A stretch of 8,784 nt of DNA, taken from the NCBI GenBank assembly GCA_015767355.1, contig JADWMH010000080.1, positions 1 through 8,784 on the forward strand, given 5' to 3'. A model generated the notes under the pieces. That model saw only the letters and a program-made list of their open reading frames with translations. It was not told the DNA's origin and did not search any database. This document shows, in pieces, positions 5,574 through 8,784 of the stretch. Both the position numbers and the translations under genes were made by a program. This DNA comes from Gammaproteobacteria bacterium (GTDB lineage Bacteria; Pseudomonadota; Gammaproteobacteria; Chromatiales; Chromatiaceae). The number at the start of each line of letters is the position of its first letter. Positions within the stretch are counted from its first letter, which is position 1.

Positions 5574-6704
5574 ATGCCACATGCTATGGCGGATTTTCAT
5601 GTCACCGATCACATGATGCGTTACAGCCAGTTCGTACCGCGCCTCTACAACCTGTGCAAATCACTGGGCTTCGAGGCGGGCCGCATCATGCCGTCGCGCG
5701 CCTTTTGCTCCGACGAGAGCCAGGGCTATCCGATCATCCTGATCGCCAAGCACTTCGGCACTTTCCCGTTCAATCATGGCATGGTCGGCGGCATCGTCGC
5801 CACCGACCGCCACGGGCCGCATGCCCACCACGGCAAGGATCTGGTCATCATCCAGGCGAGCCATGTCGGCTACGATCCGGAAAAGCAGGAGTGGGGAACC
5901 TACCGGCGGCTGCAGACGGACCAGGCCAGTCTCACATCTTCCTGCGGAAAAATCTGCGGCATCCTCGACTGGTACAGCGAGGAGTACCAGTTTGCCCGTG
6001 ACAATATCTATTTTACCCGCCTCGACGGCACGCCCATCATCGTCATTGACAACCTGCTGCTGGACAGCGACCGCGGCAAGGGGATCTTCCTGCGGCTGGA
6101 GAAGATGATCATCGCCGACGAGGTGGGAGGACAAATTCAGCCGCTGCGGGTCTACAGCACCGCCAAGGGATATCGCATCCATTCGCAACTGCTGCATCAA
6201 ATCAACGGCTCAGAACTTAAAGAGGGCGAGCGCACCCCCATCGGCGAGATTCTCACCGCCGGTCTTTTCTACTTCAGACAACAGATCCAGGATGAGGGCG
6301 AAGAGGGGCGCAGCCACCTGGAGCAGAATCTCAGTTTTGCCATGCCTGAGATATTGACCGCGGAGTCCCCTGCTCTGGCCGCAGCCCTGGCCAATACCCA
6401 GGTGGAGTTCGACCGCGCCTACCGCACACTGCTGAAAGAACCGGAGTACCAGGACCGAAACCTGTTATTCATCGCAGGCATCAACATCGACATTTCGCCG
6501 CAACCGGGGCAGCTCTTCCCGCTGACCAAGTTCGTCCCCTGGGCAGCTTTTGTGCAGAACCAGAATGGAGAGCGTTTTACCATGGAGCAGGATGAACTGC
6601 TGCAGCGGTTGCTCGAACAGAGCACGGAGAATCCGGACAAGATCGATCTGGAAGAGGCAATCGCCGCCATGGAGCAGGCGGAAGAGGTGAAGGTCAGGTT
6701 GTAG
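5574..6704 (+). CDS. Putative LCIB-like beta-carbonic-anhydrase-related protein
   Basis: A 376-residue soluble protein without a signal peptide or membrane helix. I recognise no standard enzyme, but residues 25-135 resemble the LCIB/LCIC carbonic anhydrase family of algae and bacteria: a Cys-x-Asp-Glu motif (CSDE, 45-48), a glycine-rich 'FNHGMVGGIV' stretch (66-75), 'HHGKDLVIIQASHVGYD' (85-101) and SCGK (123-126). The candidate zinc ligands are Cys45, His97 and Cys124, in the Cys-His-Cys order of that family, with Asp47 as the catalytic acidic residue. Predicted reaction: CO2 hydration to bicarbonate. The C-terminal half (about 200-376) is not recognised and ends in an acidic helical tail, making the protein longer than the core family domain. 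Its start is well supported by AGAGGA. It is divergent from the HyuB-like gene and convergent, with a 29-base gap, to the DUF389 gene. The family call is from memory and could be wrong. Confidence 0.5.
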   Translation: MPHAMADFHVTDHMMRYSQFVPRLYNLCKSLGFEAGRIMPSRAFCSDESQGYPIILIAKHFGTFPFNHGMVGGIVATDRHGPHAHHGKDLVIIQASHVGYDPEKQEWGTYRRLQTDQASLTSSCGKICGILDWYSEEYQFARDNIYFTRLDGTPIIVIDNLLLDSDRGKGIFLRLEKMIIADEVGGQIQPLRVYSTAKGYRIHSQLLHQINGSELKEGERTPIGEILTAGLFYFRQQIQDEGEEGRSHLEQNLSFAMPEILTAESPALAAALANTQVEFDRAYRTLLKEPEYQDRNLLFIAGINIDISPQPGQLFPLTKFVPWAAFVQNQNGERFTMEQDELLQRLLEQSTENPDKIDLEEAIAAMEQAEEVKVRL

Positions 6705-6733
6705 CTGCTGTATGAGCGCTTGTTGAATTCAGG

Positions 6734-8686
6734 CTACTCAAGAATATATTCGACAGTGGCGAAGACGCGTAATTTTTGTTGGTAGATGCGTTCAAGCTTG
6801 CGTTTTAGCTCCTCTCTTTCGCCGGGGGCCAGGGTTCGATTGACAACCACGCGCAGTTCAAGGCGTTCCGGCTCATCCCCGGATACGCTCTCCTCCTCTA
6901 CCCTGACGAGCACCGCATTGCCGCCGATAAGGAAGTGTTTCTGCGCGGTTGCCTCCGCCATCCGTTGACGCGTTACGGTGTCGTGAAAAGAGAGATAGAG
7001 CGGATAGGAGATCACCAGCAGCACGACAACGATCGCAATCACGCTCTTTTTGCTTTTTACCATATCGGAATAGCCCAATACCAGGAAGGTCAGGATAGCC
7101 GCCAGGGTGATGCCGAAGAAGTTGGTGTTGAAGAGCAGAAACGCCTGCCAGAACACCTGCCACTCACCCAGGCCCAGTCCGATGCCCGCCGTAGCCAGCG
7201 GTGGAACCAGCGCCACCGCGATTGCAACACCAGCGAGCGACTGCACCACCTCTTTGAATGACTTCGAGTAAGCCGCGGCAATCCCGGAGACGATGGCGAT
7301 TCCCATATCCAGAACGGTGGGATGAATGCGCGCCTTGATCTCATCGGTCAACTCCAGCGCCGGCAGCAGCAGCGTCACCAGTAGAGACGCCAGCAGCACC
7401 AGCACCATCCCCAGGGTGACTTTCATCCAGGAGGCATTGATCAGGGAAGCATCGGCGCGCAGCAATCCCATGGAGAGGGAGACGATCGGTGCCATCAGGG
7501 GCGCGATCAACATCGCTCCGATCACCACCGCCGCTGAGTTGGCCAACAGCCCCAGGGTGGCCAGCAGCGCACTGAGAATCATGAAGACGATATAGAGACC
7601 ATTGACCTGCGCGTCATCACGCAGCGCCCCGAAGAGGTCGCGAAAATGCTCCTCGGATGCGTAGGAGAAGAGTGGAATGTGTTTTCCCCGGTATTTCGCG
7701 CTCTCCTTCTCATCGGGAAGGTTGTCAATTCTCACCGATTCTTTGTGTATTTCAGATTGCGGGTTGGCCTCCCAGAACTCACCAGGCGCATTGACCCTGA
7801 CAGCGTCTTCCAGCACGCTGCAGGTGACCGGCAGCGCCACCTTGAGTGCGCCGTCCACATGCAGCCAGCGCGAATGCCCGGCTTCGATATGAATCGTGCT
7901 GGAGCGCACCTGCCCGACCGACGCGGGAAACGATCGTTTGCGCGTGGAGGAGGAGAACGCCGAGAGAAGAAAGGAGATGTATTGGATCACAGAAAAGGGC
8001 GAGATCAGGATCGCCCCCACCTGTCCGTCACGCATGGAATATTCACCGCCAACGAACCGGGAGTAAAAATCCCGTGGTCTGGAGTGGCGGATGATCAGGC
8101 CGCTGACAGCGCTGCTGATACTCTTGTCATTGGCCGTGACGATGCTCACAGCTTGCAGGGTCATCGTGAACAACTGCCTGACGCCATGATTCAACCCATA
8201 CAGAAAGCGCCGTATGCCCTTTGGTTTTTCGCTGCTGCCCATGTCCGCCAGGGGGATCTCACCAACGATTCCCTTGAACTGCATCAGGCGGCCATCGCAA
8301 TCGATGAGGTCCACCGCCTGCGGCGAGTCACGCAGCGCCACCTCCAGGTTACGCTCAAGATGGCTGCTCAATCTGTATTGACGGATCAGCAATTTTTGAT
8401 TCGGAAGTGGAAGAAAGCCAATACTCAGCTGATGTTCTATCGCGACATGCAGCAGGCGCTCGATTACCGCCGTTGAAGCCGCCACCAGCAGATGCCCACC
8501 GGGTTGCAGATAGGAGATTGGCGACTCCTCGAAGCGATCGATATGAGAGACCTCGATCTCTACGCCAAAAGCGTTGTTGCGCACCGTTTCTACAAAGGCC
8601 TCACCCTCGTCGTCGTAGATAAGGAGTCCATGACTCACGTAACTGGTTTCTTCGGAGAGTGGCTGTGGATTATCGCTGTGATTCAT
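6734..8686 (-). CDS. DUF389 membrane protein with degenerate lipid-kinase-like N-terminal domain
   Basis: A 650-residue protein. The C-terminal half is a DUF389 (TIGR00341-type) domain: about seven hydrophobic segments between 363 and 566, with the signatures GAMLIAPLMAPI (390-401) and AGVAIAVALVPPLATAGIGL (485-504). A soluble tail follows (about 570-650). The N-terminal half (about 18-301) looks like a diacylglycerol-kinase/LCB-type fold. GGHLLVA (63-69) stands where GGDGT is expected, GFLPLPNQ (90-97) where the 'GIIPLGTGN' strand is, and HVDGALKVALP (276-286) where the C-terminal 'VDGE' strand is. The catalytic and nucleotide-binding residues appear lost, so this half may sense or bind rather than phosphorylate (inference). 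The function of DUF389 proteins is unknown. The ATG at 8686 is the only good start, with no strong ribosome site. A promoter lies just upstream. Confidence 0.85.
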   Translation of the reverse strand: MNHSDNPQPLSEETSYVSHGLLIYDDEGEAFVETVRNNAFGVEIEVSHIDRFEESPISYLQPGGHLLVAASTAVIERLLHVAIEHQLSIGFLPLPNQKLLIRQYRLSSHLERNLEVALRDSPQAVDLIDCDGRLMQFKGIVGEIPLADMGSSEKPKGIRRFLYGLNHGVRQLFTMTLQAVSIVTANDKSISSAVSGLIIRHSRPRDFYSRFVGGEYSMRDGQVGAILISPFSVIQYISFLLSAFSSSTRKRSFPASVGQVRSSTIHIEAGHSRWLHVDGALKVALPVTCSVLEDAVRVNAPGEFWEANPQSEIHKESVRIDNLPDEKESAKYRGKHIPLFSYASEEHFRDLFGALRDDAQVNGLYIVFMILSALLATLGLLANSAAVVIGAMLIAPLMAPIVSLSMGLLRADASLINASWMKVTLGMVLVLLASLLVTLLLPALELTDEIKARIHPTVLDMGIAIVSGIAAAYSKSFKEVVQSLAGVAIAVALVPPLATAGIGLGLGEWQVFWQAFLLFNTNFFGITLAAILTFLVLGYSDMVKSKKSVIAIVVVLLVISYPLYLSFHDTVTRQRMAEATAQKHFLIGGNAVLVRVEEESVSGDEPERLELRVVVNRTLAPGEREELKRKLERIYQQKLRVFATVEYILE

Positions 8687-8718
8687 TGAAGGGATCGCAG
8701 ATTCTCTATGATGCGGTG

Positions 8719-8747
8719 AGAATAGACCATGAAGCAGCCATATTCAA
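8719..8747 (-). promoter_or_regulatory. Candidate promoter of the DUF389 gene
   Basis: On the minus strand TTGAAT (8742-8747, 4 of 6) is followed after 17 bases by TATTCT (8719-8724, 4 of 6). The start would fall near 8712, leaving a leader of about 25 bases. The ideal spacing and location support it. Confidence 0.4.
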
Positions 8748-8763
8748 ATATCAGGGTGCCGGG

Positions 8764-8778
8764 AATCATTGAATGATT
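8764..8778. repeat. Short palindrome upstream of the DUF389 promoter
   Basis: AATCATT (8764-8770) and AATGATT (8772-8778) are perfect inverted arms around one base. It lies 16 bases upstream of the candidate -35, a position suited to a regulator site, but it could belong to a gene beyond the right edge. Confidence 0.3.
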
Positions 8779-8784
8779 GAAAAA

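Noticed and set aside
4298..6001. 567-codon open frame on the plus strand
   Set aside because: It is antisense to the HyuB-like gene and runs into the LCIB-like gene in another frame. Its Arg/His-rich composition is that of a GC-biased shadow.
6705..6733. Bidirectional terminator between the convergent LCIB-like and DUF389 genes
   Set aside because: The 29-base gap shows no stable inverted repeat and no T-run.
7646..8476. 276-codon open frame on the plus strand
   Set aside because: Antisense to the well-supported DUF389 gene; no recognisable domain.

Overview
The window looks like a piece of a GC-rich proteobacterial chromosome, most likely a gammaproteobacterium. The reasons are a REP-type hairpin of the 'GTAGGAGCGGCC' kind, intergenic repeats typical of that group, E. 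coli-like promoter elements, and the mix of gene families. No marker gene is present that would fix the taxon. There is no rRNA, tRNA, CRISPR array or transposase.

Layout. Positions 94-690, minus strand: a compact ParD/ParE type II toxin-antitoxin operon with its own promoter and a near-perfect palindromic operator. Positions 691-935: no gene, only a mosaic of short intergenic repeats. Positions 936-3696, minus strand: two paralogous GTPases with C-terminal DUF697-like membrane domains, overlapping by 35 bases and so probably co-expressed. The upstream one also has an N-terminal transmembrane hairpin and a variant G4 motif. Positions 3697-3958: their leader, with two perfect DnaA-box sequences in inverted orientation, then an island of about 100 bases at 78% A+T with a plausible promoter, then a REP-like hairpin touching the end of the next gene. 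Positions 3959-5503, minus strand: a hydantoinase B/oxoprolinase-family subunit without a HyuA partner in view. Positions 5574-6704, plus strand and divergent from it: a protein I read as a relative of the LCIB-type beta-carbonic anhydrases. Positions 6734-8686, minus strand: a DUF389 membrane protein whose N-terminal half resembles a degenerate diacylglycerol-kinase-like domain.

How the genes fit together. The toxin-antitoxin pair is a self-contained unit. The GTPase pair probably acts together at the inner membrane. The HyuB-like and LCIB-like genes share a 70-base divergent control region. Some HyuA/HyuB-superfamily enzymes (acetone and acetophenone carboxylases) consume bicarbonate, so a functional link with a carbonic-anhydrase-like protein is conceivable but is inference only. 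The DUF389 gene is convergent with the LCIB-like gene and probably has its own promoter near the right edge. No single clear new defence or metabolic system is evident. The most unusual items are the LCIB-like/HyuB divergent pair, the lipid-kinase-like/DUF389 fusion and the paired DnaA boxes in the GTPase leader.
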